Part shown: in pieces, positions 28,757-42,700 of the stretch
Numbering within the stretch: position 1 is the first letter of the stretch
Layout of the letters: each line of letters begins with the position of its first letter
NCBI GenBank assembly: GCA_037577475.1
Contig: CM075192.1
Coordinates: 12,619,908 to 12,683,907, forward strand
Direction: 5' to 3'
DNA length: 64,000 nucleotides
Source of the DNA: Chaunax sp. Z400
Taxonomy: Eukaryota > Chordata > Actinopteri > Lophiiformes > Chaunacidae
Translations under genes and position numbers: made by a program
Notes under the pieces: model-generated
What the model saw: only the letters and a program-made list of their open reading frames with translations
Database searches by the model: none
What the model was told of the DNA's origin: nothing

Positions 28757-30639
28757 CACAAAAACACAACTTACAAGTGAAGCACAAGCAGTTTGAGGTC
28801 TGGGTTGTCTGAAGCAGAGTGTCTTTGACGTGCTTTCAGTGAGTGATTGATCACAAATTATTACTTGTACCTCACGACAGTAGTTTGCATCGCATGCAAC
28901 CACAAAACAACAGGCCACAGAGGCCCTAGTGAGCACAGAATCACAGAAAACATTGTTTCGCAAGTTGAACACATAACTGTCGAACCACACATGTTGTTCA
29001 AAGCCAAAACAACAACAACAAAAAACAACAACAACAACAATAGCATATATAATTTATGTTTCAGTTTATGTTTCTGAAGGGTCTTTCCTACATTTCTGGG
29101 ACATTTGGGGACAGTGGGCTATATGACATTTCTATAAATCTGAGCCAAACAAGGGGATTAGGATGACAGAGAATAAGCAAATGATGAAAATGATTTTACA
29201 ATTAAGATAAAAGACGAGTAAGGGGGACTTTTCAGCATTGAATAATTCAGCATACACACTGCATAATACAGAACACAGGGTATAAAGTAAACAGGTACTT
29301 GTCTGGCTTGTGGTACCTGTTGGACTTGGCTGAACTAGTTATGTCTCCAGGCAACATTAGTCTGAAGTTAAACCAGCTTGGCCACCTTAGAGGTTTAATT
29401 TAAGCCTTCATTTAATCCTTCTGAATTAGTGACAGTAGTTTAGTTAACTCAAGATTTAGACTACTATAAGATATTAGACTACTCTTAAACTTGTCTCATG
29501 AAGTTGATAATCTGGTTTAAAAGGACATTTTTGTCTATATGTGCCTTGATCCCATTGAGAACTCATTCAAGACCACAGAGGTCCTGAGCAATATTAATGT
29601 TTTTAAATGTTGTAAATGTGAAGAAATCGTTTCAAAATCTAGAGGAAAAATGTATTGTGACCACTTGAACAGATTTCTATGTGTAAATCTTCAATAATTA
29701 ACAAACAATGGACTAAAATTGTGTTTTAAAAGTGACAATAAATGCTATGTTTGAAATCATTGGCGCTTTTACTTATAAAATGAGGCCGGAGAGAAAGATG
29801 CCCCTATGAAGCCTTTCAATTTCTTTTTGTCAAAGTATCCAACTTGTATGCAGGAATTTCATCTTTTTAATTCATGCTGGATCTTTTTATGTTCTCTGTG
29901 TTACAAACCTGTGAGTCATGTAGGAATTCACAATGTGAAATTTACCATTTCGTTTGTACCAGTGACTCATATTGCCTCTAAGCAAATATCACAAATATGG
30001 CAAATTTTTTTTTTTTACTTTAACGTTTTTGAATCTAAAAATATTTCCAATCTTTAATCCGATTCATTCTTATATTCTCAACATTGAAATAAAAGTCCAC
30101 TGAGTCCAAAAAAGAACAGTCTCTGTTCCAGCTTTCCTAACGCAGCTTTTACAGTATATTGTTTCACCACAAGGTAGCAGCATAAGCTTAGTTTGGATGG
30201 TTTTATTCAGACCGATCATGATATACCTAATTTCTTAGTTAACGCTTTATTTGGAGTTTACTTAGAGTGACAGTTTCTAACAAGCTGTGTAGAAGCTGGT
30301 TAGAGGTAACGACTAATGTGGCTGTCACTACCACAGGGTCAGGGAGCGAATCTGATAGCAACATCGTCTGAGACATGAGCTTTCCTTTCATGTAATCTTT
30401 GAACAAATATGTTTTTAAATTGTACTTTTAATTAATTTAATTAATTCTTGGCCTTCATGATTCAGAATGCAGAAACAATCAGATCACACGCTGCTGAATC
30501 TTCTGTTCATGAATGCGCTCAGGCCTTTTCCACCTCAGCCAGTGACTAATGGTTTTTCACTGATGTTGCTCACTCTGAGGTTAGACCTCTGCAGACACAA
30601 TAGCCCTAGTTTTGAAAACTTACTGCACAACTACAGCCA

Positions 30640-30755
30640 TTATACAGTCATTCTACACCATCAGCACGAGTTCCCGAATTCTGAACTGTGTTCCTCTTTA
30701 TTCGAAAGGACGATCAGATGAAAAATGTGAAAACCGTGAGACTCTGCAGAGGCAA
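30640..30755 (+). repeat. diverged direct repeat, copy A
   Basis: ATACAGTCATTCTACACCAT is followed, after a spacer, by TTCGAAAGGACGATCAGATG and GTGAAAACCGTGAGA. The same order recurs at 31730-31855. Confidence 0.7.
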
Positions 30756-30805
30756 ATTGCTTTCCAATGATACAGTATATGGCAGAGCATTCTAACTTAA
30801 TCTCA

Positions 30806-31020
30806 GTGGTGGAAGTATTCAGATGCTTTCCTTAAGTAAAAGTCACAGCACCATAAGTAGTAAAGGCATTCATGTGCAGAATCCCCTCTGTTATGTACCC
30901 TATTCAATAGTTTATGCTATAATGTGGATTAATATTTTGTTGACTTGAGCTACGTGTTATTAGTAACTATAGCTGTGAAATGAAAGTAGTGAAGTACAAA
31001 GTAGAATATTGATTTCTAAA
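30806..31020 (+). repeat. decayed fish interspersed repeat
   Basis: Begins AGTGGTGGAAGTATTCAGAT, then TTAAGTAAAAGTCACAGCAC and ends near AAAGTAGTGAAGTACAAAGT, matching the layout of the common fish 'tggaagtattcagatcctttacttaagtaaaag' type of repeat. Confidence 0.55.
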
Positions 31021-31729
31021 AGGTAGTGAAGGGATATATATAACATTGTATTAATGTATTTACCTTCCATGACTAAATGGTTTTGAATCTGATTTGATCA
31101 CAAGTAGCATTTTTCACATCTGATAAATATCCATCTGCTTGTTTGTGGGCACAGTAGCAACAGGATAAAAGTTACTGTTTCCTAACTAAACTGAAATGTA
31201 ATGTCAAAATTAAATGCTTCTTGCTATGGGACCAATTTCTATTGGAAGATGGAATCCTACTATTGTTGATAAAATACTGTATATAGTAGTATTATTACAG
31301 TTTTGTGCACAAAGGTTTTTAAATTTCACATAATTCATCATAACTAGAGCACGTTGCCCTCATTCTGAAACCAAATTAGCAAAAAAACAAAAAAAAAAGG
31401 ATTCATAGCATTTTCTTCCACTGATTAGTCAAAATATCAGAAATCACATTCTAGAATGTTTGTGTAGATTCTCATTCTGGTCATGGTAATCCTTAATCCT
31501 TGAAGGTTGAATCAGAAGAAACCTGCCTTCTATTCAGGGTTTGAAGAAGTTTCACTCCTCCTCCAATAGGATTCTTTCCTAAAATTTTCATTTTATATTT
31601 TTGTATTTCTCATGCAGTGACATGTTTATTCCCAATTGTTTGATTCTGATATATCTACAACTATATATGTTACTATTTATACAAGCATGTATTTTCCTTA
31701 TTCGCATTGCTTTTTTCAGCTCCCACCAT

Positions 31730-31855
31730 CATACAGTCATTCTACACCATCATCCATGACATTATGTGCACGTATACAAGTGAAAAACATCTCTGAACCG
31801 TATTTCTTTTTATTTCAAAGGATGATCGGATGAAAAACCGTGAAAACTGTGACAG
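31730..31855 (+). repeat. diverged direct repeat, copy B
   Basis: ATACAGTCATTCTACACCAT then TTCAAAGGATGATCGGATGA and CCGTGAAAACTGTGA: the same modules as copy A, about 1.1 kb away. It ends about 30 bases before the inferred alcam 3' end. Confidence 0.7.
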
Positions 31856-31879
31856 CATAATTAATATTCAGTGGACATA

Positions 31880-33643
31880 ACTTTTCCAAATGTACACTTT
31901 ATTTTAAACAAAAGTACAAAAACAAACATCAGGTATTTACAACACTTGCATGGCAATGTTCACTTTCTTTGGTCATTCTTCCAATTTGATGATTTGAAAC
32001 AAGGCAGGCAACAAACAGCAGCTTGGAGGTCAGAGATTATCACATGCTGAATCTATATTCAACCAAACACTGAGCGACCTACTGATGACTCAGAGCTTCA
32101 TTTCATTTTTGTTTAGTCTGCAAGCCATTCTTCAACTATTTGAATCCAAGGTATCAATTAAGTGACAATTACTGAATTTGCCTGCCAGGTATTTTTGTTA
32201 TTATTATTATCATCGTGTACAATATAAATAGCAAAAAAGAAAATTCAAAGCACACACTTCACAATAACATCCTTGTCTTGATATATTTTCAAATGTAGTC
32301 AATGTTCTTAAAGGACCAAAACTGTGACATGTACAGCTGCACGTATTCCATCGTATTCTACACAAAACTGACATGAAGACATGAATCCTAGTGCACATCA
32401 CGAACTGAAGCAATCACAGGTAGATTTTCAAAAGAAAGAAATCGGCTACTTTGAAGCAAACACTGCGTCCGTTCTGTGTTGTCGATTTCAAAATTATGCC
32501 ATAGCTACACAATAAGCGATCGTACCTAAACACTGATGGGGCACAAACTGAGAATTCCTGTAAAGCCTTGACAGATTAACTAAGAGATCCTGTCACTTCT
32601 ACGGCCTCGAGGACATTTCTTTAAGTATGAAAACAAACGTTGGCTTTTAAACAATCAGTGCAGCTAATCTAAAGCCAGAGAAATGAACTGAATCATACTA
32701 TACATTCTTTCAATAATCTACCTGCTTGTGTTATAAAGTGGTTATGGTAAATGCACAGTACATTTGAAAAAAAAAATGATATAGGCAAAAGAAACTGGGT
32801 TTCCTTGCAGAGAGATCAAAACAATCGAAGAACAAAACAAAATCATATAACACCAAAAATTCTGTGGCACATCACCTACTTCCTGCAATGCAACATGTAA
32901 ATCATATTACCATCTATAACTAATGCTGAGTATAAGAATATACCCGTAGCCCTTTCAGGAAGTTCATCTCAATTTCAACATCTTTTTTACACCCGAACTG
33001 AAACAAATGAACAAAAGCAGATTTGGTTCACCGATGTTGAAGGTAGAGGTTGTGTTGACTGTGATGATATGAAATCATTGGCGGTGATGTCCCTCAGTTC
33101 CTGCCGTGTCTTTGGGGGACCGAGAACCAAACGCAGACTAATGCAGGCCTACACTTCCTTACAGCAAAGGCAACTGGTCTAGTGGTCTAGAGTTTTTACT
33201 TGCATCAACTAACAAAAACCAAAAAGATTTGCATTTTCTCTGTTTTCTCAAATTCCATTCTAACAAATATGAATCCTAGTATTAGACAAGATTACACATG
33301 TATCAGTAGTGCAGACAAGTTATGTATAATGTACAGTTTCCTTTTTTTTTTTAAATGGAAGGTGATGGTTTGAGGGGCTCAGGGGGGTGTTTGGATATGT
33401 TTTTTAGTTAAATTCTCCCTGAAAACAGATCCAAACGGTCTTCATCCCAATGTACACTTGTTTTTTCCCCCCAAAAAAAGAGGTGAAGAGAAATGTGCAA
33501 AAGTTTCATGTTCTCACTGGAAAGAAAAGATAAAAAATGTTATTCAAAAGAGAATGACTTTCTCAGCCTCAGTCTATTTATGCATGCAATGAGGATGTTT
33601 TGTTAGCTACCTTTCACATTCCCAAAGGATGGTTGCCGTTTCT
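31880..33643 (-). other. alcam: probable alcam 3' UTR
   Basis: Sequence between the alcam stop codon and the AATAAA at 31898-31903. It has no coding frame and is AT-rich, as expected of a long 3' UTR. The extent is inferred. Confidence 0.5.
31898..31903 (-). terminator. candidate alcam polyadenylation signal
   Basis: AATAAA on the minus strand, about 1.74 kb beyond the alcam stop. The hexamer is the best candidate for the transcript end. Confidence 0.55.
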
Positions 33644-33746
33644 TTACACCTCAGCTTTTTGGCTGTTCTCCTCCACTTTCTCCTCTAGTTTTTTCTCCTC
33701 CTCAGAGGACCCATTCTCCTTTTCACCAGTCTTCCAGGTTCCTTGC
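33644..33746 (-). CDS. alcam: alcam last coding exon (cytoplasmic tail)
   Basis: Encodes QGTWKTGEKENGSSEEEKKL and on to NSQKAEV, TAA at 33646-33644. The Lys/Glu-rich tail resembles the ALCAM ending KKLEENNHKTEA. Confidence 0.93.
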
Positions 33747-36700
33747 CTGTTTAAAGAAAAAGATTGAAACCTTACATACTGATAATCCTTACCTTTACAG
33801 TGTGCAGAACAATGTCTGATATGCTCGGTCCACTTGCATTAAATGGAAGCTGCATATTTCCCTGTGCTGCCACTATGCAACTATGTTAGCCTGTAATAAT
33901 ACCCCTCTATAATTTCATCTAACCACAAAATATACAAAACTATATACAAATAACATTTGTAACATAAAATGTTAAATCTGCACCTAAACTAATTAAATAA
34001 AAAGCATGAAATACCCTCATCTGAGACAAATCCCAATTACAGAAGGGGCCTTTATTCAACTTTTAACCATGGAAACAAAAAACAAACAAACAAACAAAAA
34101 AAAAACAACCAAACACTAAGAAAAAAGTTCCAAAATAGCAAAAGGCACCACTTCAGTACTTGGTTGTTCTGTGTAGAACATTTTGTGAAAAAATACTGAA
34201 TAGTATTTGAGATCTGCTCTGGAAACGAAACGTGATGGACAAACTGACAGGACCATTCCTATATTGATTTGTTGTGCAGCTCTGAAATAATTGAATGGAA
34301 TGAACTGAGTTTCAACATTTATGTAATTTTTTAATTATTAACAGTAAAAAAGAGGCGACCTTAGCACACAGTGCCGCACTGTACAGCAAATATATATAAA
34401 GACTAAACTTACAAAAGATGGCAATCTTATGAAAGCAAATTGAGTCTATGTCAAAAATATTACATTTTGTACTTATATTTTACACAATGACACACGTTTT
34501 TTTTTGAGTCAGGGTTGTAAGACTGGGATCATCGTTACATAACAATCAATTGATGATCTTACTTGGTTTTCTTCATGTAGACCCAGTATACCAGGCCTAT
34601 AACCAGAGTGGCGATGAGGAGGCCGACTACAACTCCAACCACTAACTTGGTTTGGTCGCTATCCTGTAATTGGTCTGTAACAGAGATACAAACAGAGACA
34701 TCAGAGACCTGGTAGAAACATTTCAGCATGAAACCCCACCGTGAATGCATATGATTAAAGGGAGGAATAAAAGCCATTATGTGCAAGAAATGCATTGATG
34801 AGTGGACACATCCACACTGCATATGGTTATTGAATTAAATGCTAATGACAGATATTCTTAGTTTATGACTCATTGCATCAGCCAATGGGATTGTGGGAAA
34901 TGCTGACATTCTGTCAGGATGCTGGCAGCTTCACTCCTCTTTTTCCTTCATATTAATGGAAACACACTGTCCAAAGAACGATTTTCCAGAGTCCAAGGTA
35001 AAGGTGAATATTTGACAGCCTTCAATCAGTTAGCAATCAGTAATCACCAATTTGAATTCCCCTTTCGTATTTACTCACCCCCCTCCCGCCGTTTCTGTCA
35101 AGCGAAAAGACTGCTACAACTTACCTTGTTTATCCACTCTCACATCCTCAAATACTGAAATCAGATATAAAATAAAATTAACGTCCAACCAAAAAGAGAA
35201 AAGAAAACAAAGATGTACAGAAGAATTACTGCTCTACTTCTATTCTATTTTTTTTGCATGCAAGTAGCCAAAGAAGGAATAGAATAAATCCAGCATCCCA
35301 ACATACACGCAGAGCATGGGGGAACAAAGAGGTGAAATGTTGTCTCAAACACACAGGAATGAGGAAGTAAGTGAGAGCAAAATTAAAACTGCGAGCTGTT
35401 GGATGACAATGCACTGAAAGTGTTAAGTGCATGCATCAGTTACATTTTGATGGGGAAGTGGTGATGATAAAAAGTTAGATCATCAAATGGCAAACAACCA
35501 CAATCATGACAAACAAATAACATAACAAAGGTTTGCATCTAATTCATACATCATGTGCTTATTAATGTTTTTCTTCTCATCTTTAACAACTTCTCTCCTC
35601 GCTAGAATTTGGCTTCAAGTCAACTGATATACAGTACAAAGCATATATAAGACTTTAAAAACAAAAAAAATCTGAATATGAAACATCCTAAATCACAGTT
35701 TTACCCTCAAGCACATACCTGCTAAAGTACTGCAGTTTTATTTAAGCATCTTAATATTATGTAGTCAACATGCAAATAGAGAGCGGTAATGAGCAAAGTA
35801 GGAAAAACATCCACAAAGGCAAATTGTTGAGCTAGGCTGCAGAAATAATAGGAGGCGGAGAGAGACGAGACGACTAGACTACCACTTTGTACTTACAGGA
35901 TGACACATTTATAGCTTGGGTATCCGTGCCAAAGTCATTGGACACCGTACAAGAGACAGTCAGATTTGCAGTAGGCACCACTGTGATCTTGTGTGTTATC
36001 TTTCCATTAATGAAGGGACTCTCCTCAAGCTGAACAACAGGAGAGAAAAAAAGTAGCATTTAAATATCTATTAAAAATCCTGCCTGGGTAAGAGGAGTAT
36101 ACTTTGCACCACTAGGGGGGGATGTTGGATTGATATATAACTCAGGCTTTCCATGACAAAGACTGTGTGTGTGTGTGCCTCAGGATATAGACACTTGAAT
36201 CTTGGAGGAGAACCTTAGACACAAAGACAAACTGCCAACACCCTTTTCTCATCCTCCACACATACAAGAGAATGTGGCAGTATTGTAAATACCCTTTACT
36301 GAGCCTGTATTTAAGTTTTACATTATTCTCTCTGAATAGGCTTTAAAGAATGGAGCAGGGGGGGAGGAACTACATTGCGCTTCGCTGAGAGAATTTTATG
36401 CACCTTTGAAGCTGATTAATAATTGCACACGGGTTCAGGTCTGGAGTTATTTTTGAGGTTTAAACAGGGCTGAAAAGATCTGTAACCATTGTTTTCATGA
36501 CAGGTCAGGTGAAAATAACCATTTGAGCCTTTGAGAAAATCCAGAAATTTACTGAACTGCCAATACTTTTTGGACTAGATAAATTAAAAACTACTGAACA
36601 GTGTCAACTCAAATCAAAGCACAGGGTGAGGGGCAAAAACAACCAGCCGCCTCAGGACCAAGACTGTGGCAAACCTTGGATTGTTTTGCTTCCTCTAAGA

Positions 36701-39700
36701 GTCCAAGGGGAGGAGACTTAAAGCACCTGCCTCTGATTAGACACACCTTCACATCTGTATTAGTCACAGATTGTCTATCATCTTATTTATGAATAGTTTA
36801 TTGTATATTGCATATATTATATATAAAAAGGTGTAGGATTAAATATGTTTACACTTCTTCCTAATCCTTTTCGTGCATGTAAATTATGCGGTGTAAGTGT
36901 TGGCGGATGCAATTTGTTGTCTTTTTTTTCTTGTTTTTTGTTGTTGTCTTTTTACATGTTTGAAATAAAGAAATGAATCAATCAATATCTAAACAGCGAT
37001 ATGAGGATGTCAGTGGTTTGATCATGAATGAATGTGGTCACTATTATATGAAGTATTTTGATGAAGGAGACACCTAAATAGAGTTAAATATAATCAAAAA
37101 GCGGTCCTCCATTCACCCACTGCAGATAGAAATCTCCTAGGCTACCCCAGAATTGGGGATTAAAGTGTGAACTTCAGTGGCATACAGAGTGACATGAGAT
37201 TTGACTTGAGACCCATCCTCAAAAGACTTCAGACTTGACTCTGACTTGATACCAGGGACTCATGAACAATGCTCTTTTTATGCTTTTTTGATTAACTTAA
37301 ATGAAATGTCTGATGAGTGAATGTCACTCGAGTGGCTGTCTGCAGCTGCACAATGGAGAGCACATCTGCAGCCACTGAGTCACTTGTCTTAACCTTCGGC
37401 TGTAATGACTTCAGGCAAGACTAAAGCAAAAGAATCAACAAATGCAACATCTGCAGTATCGTACTAAAGATGCTGGATGGACGAATTAGTAATGTTAGTA
37501 CCTATAAATGATTAGCAAACGTGCAGCTCATCGTTATCTGATGTTAGCAGCAGGTTAACTTGATTGGATTGCCGTTGGCTAAATATTTTGAAAGGTGAGT
37601 GTTTGTTGTTGTTTTTTTCACAATTCTTCACATAAAGTGCTATCTGTTTTGCTTCCTGGTCCTCTCCCTGCTCCTTCATTTGCTCTTATTTGCAGAATGT
37701 CTCTCTTTTTTCAGTATGACTCACTCTGTACTATTTTTGTCAGAGTGATTGATATTGGCTGATTTGGTTGTGCCCTCTTCCTCTTGCCTGTCAGAGCATG
37801 GAGAGCTTCCTTTCCCCCTGCTCTTCTCTGCTCTCGCACATCAGTGGGCTTTATTTGTTCCCAGCTTTCATACTTTGATGGAGAATGCAAAATATTCTAT
37901 TGTGCTGTGCGACTGAGGTGCACATAGGGCTCCGTGATGAGCCATTATGCATGATGCAGTGGCTGGACATGACTTCATGCTGCCTCACATACCCTGTTTA
38001 AAGTGATCAGAAGCCAAACAACTACTCAATGCTGATAGGGTGCACTCACAGATAAGGGAGTGATGAGAACACAGCCTTTGCTTTGAATTCTGTAGAAATA
38101 GTCATGCTGTGTTCTAAGCAGACTGGATGGCATGCAGCAGATTCTTGTGAACATGTGGAAGGCCATTATCAGAACATAAAAAAATTCTAAGGCAGCTGGT
38201 ATTTATTTAATAGCAAAAGACTGACTGTTACTTGCTGTTACCATGGTATTATTATTGAAGCTCGATTTCTGTTGCTTATTGTGTTTTTTATGTGTTTTTT
38301 CAAATACTAAATTCTGTTTTACTTAATATGCTTGTACATTCTTTGTTTGTGCATAATTCCCCCCCCCCCCCCCCCGATTTATTGTTTCAACCTTCATCCC
38401 CTTGACTGGTTTGGGGTCGTGACAGTAACCTAACATGCATTTGAAATCAATCGGTGAGTGCAGGCTAGCCTATCAAAATTGCCAAAATGTCAAACACCTT
38501 CATTCACAGCTCCGCAACACATAATTTACTAAAACCGATCTAAATGTCACATACTTATCATGTGTGTGTTTTTACTTACTACCTCATGTCACAAGTCCTT
38601 TCAATCTGCACCCATAAAAACTCTTAATGCTCGTCATTTTGCCTTGGACACCAAAAACAAACTTACCTTCAGTACTGTGTCTATATCCTTGCATGTAACT
38701 GTATTTAAATTCATTGATGTGACTTTCAGGAATGGTAACCATTGCTGGTAGGTGAATTTAATTTAATTAGGATAAGGGATAATGCTATAAGTGTGAGAGT
38801 GGGCCTACCACGGTGCCGTTGATGCTCCAGGAAACAGCTGGTTTTGGAGAACCTTCAGCCTCACAAAATAAGACCTTATGTTGGCCGTCGTCGCCACGCT
38901 GTTTGAACAGCTGTTTGATAACTGGAGCACCTGCAACAGGACGGAACTCTTCAGATACAGGTGAATGAGACAAAAAGGTTTGTCATCAACAAACTCAAAG
39001 CAACATAAAGTCTTTACTTTAAGGAATAAAGTGATGTTATGGGAAATACCCTCATTTCCTTTAATAAAGAGAGTTGTAAAAGAAGATTCATACTACTCTC
39101 ATGTCTGTACAAGAAATATGGAGCAACATCCGGGTAGGAGAGTAAGAAAATATCAAATACACCTGAGTGTCGCAACGCTTTCTTTTGCGACACCTTACCT
39201 ATTCTCAGAAACGCTGTATGTGATTTTATTTACATGCAAACATGCAAAGATTTGTGGCTTCATTTTATGTTTTGTTGAAGCCCTTGAGAGCTAGATAGCA
39301 ACGTTGTGATCTACTACTTTGTAGTTGTGATCTTCTGCTATATGACTCGTCCACTCCTGGAAGAAGCTCTGCTTATAGCATCACAATAGCTCTACAGCCA
39401 GCACACTGTTAGCTTAGCTTAACATAAAGACAGGATACTTGGGGGAAACCACTGGTTAAAAGACAACAAGCGCTGCTGACAGGTTATATCTAATTTGTTT
39501 AATCTAAAAGGGTCCCTTTTAGATTTAATCCTTTATTCGTGAGCTTTAGGGGTATTTTTTGCCAGGTCTTTTTTTCTTTGACATTTGGCTAAGCTGAGCC
39601 TAAGGCTGCTGGCTTTAGCTCCATATTTGCTGTAAAGATATGAGAGTAGTATCAATCTTCTCCCTTAACTCTCAGCAACAAAGTGAATAAACTTAAGCCT

Positions 39701-42700
39701 GAGTTTCCTTTAAGCCCTTACCTTCGACAGTCAATTCAAAAGAAGCTTTTCGGCTGAGGAGACCCATCGTCACTTCACACTCGTACCGGCCAGAGTCCGA
39801 GTACGACATCTTGGTAAACGTAGGCTCTTTTTCTAGTTTAATATTGTCCTGAATTAAATAAAATGAGTAACATCAGCACTGTGAATAAAAAGAATCAACT
39901 TGATTTCAGTGACTTTGGCTTTGTTATGTAAAATCTCCTACCTTTGTCCACGAGACCGTAGTTTCTCCAGGAGCGTCAATCTGGAGAGTTATCTCCAAGG
40001 TCTCATCGAGACTCTTGACGACATTTTCAGAGGGGCTTAACTTGATGTCTAGGTCTGGAAAAAAGGAGAGGAGGATGGTGAGCAAATAAGTAGCAAAATA
40101 AATTATAGGCCTGTAATTCCAATTTTCAAGAAATGCAGCACGTTTTGGCCTCTTACATTGTACAGTGATGTCCTTAGATGCTTCCATTGTTGGGTCGTCA
40201 ATGAGAGAGCATTTGTATTCACCAGTGGTGTCACGGGAGACATTTGGGATGGTGTAGGTATCTGCGTTTTCCACTTTCACCAACTCTCCCTTCAATGACA
40301 AATAATGGCAGCTGATTAGTTTATGATGCCTCACTGAAGAAATACAGTATCATACATTTTCAGATGCAAAGCTGCACGAGTAAAGGGGATTTCTGAGTGT
40401 TCAGTGAGATACTAAGGAGTATGTGTACCTTAAGGTGGAAGTTAAAGCTGGTAGGAGCAGGGTTACCATCTGCCAGACACTTCAGAGTCACATTGTCTCC
40501 CTCTACTAGCGGGTCCTGAGCAACGACCTGAAGGACGATGTTCTCTGTGGAGTCTGTGCAAAAAATAGGAACCGCAATGTGAGAGTGGGGATGTGCATTA
40601 AGGTACATTAAGGTATTAAGGTGTCGGCCCCCAGCAGCTCACTGCAGAGACTGACTGTGTCAGTACGACATAGTAATGACCAACTTCAAAATGCAGCTGA
40701 GGAGACTTGGTGAATTTAATCATTCTGATATGGTAGTGGTATCAATCTTCTCATTTTACTCTCTGCAAGAAAACGAAAGAGCACATCTAAAAAAAATGTC
40801 TAATTATTCCTTTAAAAATATTTTTGTAGAAAATGTGTGGATGACTGAAGTTTAAATTTAAATATTATAAAAGCCTATGAGCATTGTTTTAAACAACAAT
40901 GAAACAATAGGGGCAAAAAAACATGACTCCCACTGGAGAGTATAAACTTTTCATTATCCGTTATTATGGGAATGATGAAACAAGAGCCAACAGAAGATAA
41001 CATCTCAACCCCCACAAATAGCTACACAGAACAGAAGTCGTAGTAGCAAACTGCTTTACCCCTTAGGTCATTATACTGATGATACTGTGCATTATCATTT
41101 AGAAATACATTTACCATAAAAGGCTGAGCAGGACAAAACATCAACCTCAATCCATGAAAACACAACACAATGTAAAAAAAACTAGCAAAAGGCAATCACT
41201 TCAGTGTTAGGTCATGAGGTCATATTTGCTTCATAAAAAGGTTGTTTACATTTCAGGCCGTGTCAAAATCGTTTTCTGAAATGTTGAAAAAGCTTATTTT
41301 TTAATTAACACAATATCACAAGAGTCACAAACATTTGACTGACGACACCCTCATCTGAGTTCAAACTGTTTTACCAATGTGACGGTACCCTGGGTTAATA
41401 CTAATTTATTATTTGTCCTCTTTAATGCAGAAGGTACCTGTGGGTGGAGCCGGAGTCGTTTGGAGCACCTGGGTCCGGTGCTCTCTGACTACTTAAACCC
41501 CGCCTTAATGCCTTGAGCTCTCTCTGTCTGCCTGCTGCCAGGTTCAACGTTTCTTCTTTTGTTTGTCCCATCCAGCCAACATCTTCCCACACGTTACACG
41601 TTTCACTCATGCAGACACTCACAAACACCACTGACTTACTGATAACTACATCCTATTGCACTATTTTGATCATGTGAAGTTGAATAAATTTGTTATTATT
41701 ATTAGCTTTAAATCCGCATCTCCCACTCTTTTGTCATGGCTTTAGAGCCCGGTCGTGACAACCCATTTGGAAAATAAGACAAGGCTCTTTAGTGTATGGG
41801 TGATCCGTGTGCAAGGTTTTTGAGATATGCTCTGAAAACGATTCATCATTTTGTAAATAAAGACAAAAAGGGAAATGCCCTAAATATCAAATCACATCTT
41901 CAGTATATGTGGGAGATGTGTGTATAAATATTGGTTAAATTATTCCGATAATTTTTTCACTTACGTTCCCGAAACAAAATGATGACACACCAAAGGACAG
42001 ACAGACAAACAGGCAAACAAACAGAAGGATGGCCGCCACCACCAACCAGCATTTCAGTCTTTCATTTTGTGCAGTTACTCTGACAACAGCTCGTCTGCAG
42101 ACGGCAATTGAACAATTGAACCAGCGAACGTTGTTTGCGGGGGTTTGATGACTCACAGGTGATTGTGAAGGTGACTGGAGAGGACACCAGCTCTGCACCC
42201 ACAGTGGGCTGAGTGCTGCAGGTGAACTGGGCGTCCGTGTCTTCCTTCTCGGCCGAGTACTCAAGTACAGAGGAAGTGGTTATAAGGCCGGTAACAGGGT
42301 CTACCAGCACCGAGGCCTGGATTGAAATACCTGGACATAAACAGAAACAACTGTCTGAACAAAAACTGAGTAATGACCAGAACACTGCATTCACACTGCT
42401 GGAGAGCTCAGCACAACTGAAGAATTATTTAGAGTAACAGTGCGAGTCAGAAAATGTATTTGCTATATTTATAAAGGTCAGAAACTCTCTAAAGGGATGT
42501 GCAGCCCCTTCTCGCAAACACATTGTGCATTTTCCCACACAAAGACACAAATAGCACTGCTATATTAACAGTCGCCAAAGAACATGTGGTGAACCATTTC
42601 AGAGTTTTTCTATATTTATTTCAGCCGAGAGAACATTCCATTTGTGATTAATCAACTTGTGGAAAATCTCAGCTGACTCTACCCCATCTACTGACAATCA

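Larger units (their letters stand above)
23421..31884. other. dyrk1a-alcam intergenic region, no gene recognised
   Basis: About 8.4 kb without a convincing protein gene. It holds the repeats listed separately, simple repeats, and two diverged copies of a ~120-bp segment near its right end. The short ORFs show no domain signature. Confidence 0.6.
36030..38808 (-). other. alcam intron between D5 exons
   Basis: About 2.8 kb with the LINE-like relic at 36790-36990 and a 17-C homopolymer at 38359-38375. No other feature recognised. Confidence 0.8.
40554..42156 (-). other. alcam intron containing foldback arm and solo LTR
   Basis: About 1.6 kb. It holds the foldback arm (40700-40815), a partial interspersed repeat near 41130-41280 and the LTR at 41378-41760. 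Confidence 0.8.

Noticed and set aside
28681..29045. CRISPR-like array of short repeats
   Set aside because: These are perfect tetranucleotide and trinucleotide microsatellites without spacers, in a vertebrate genome.
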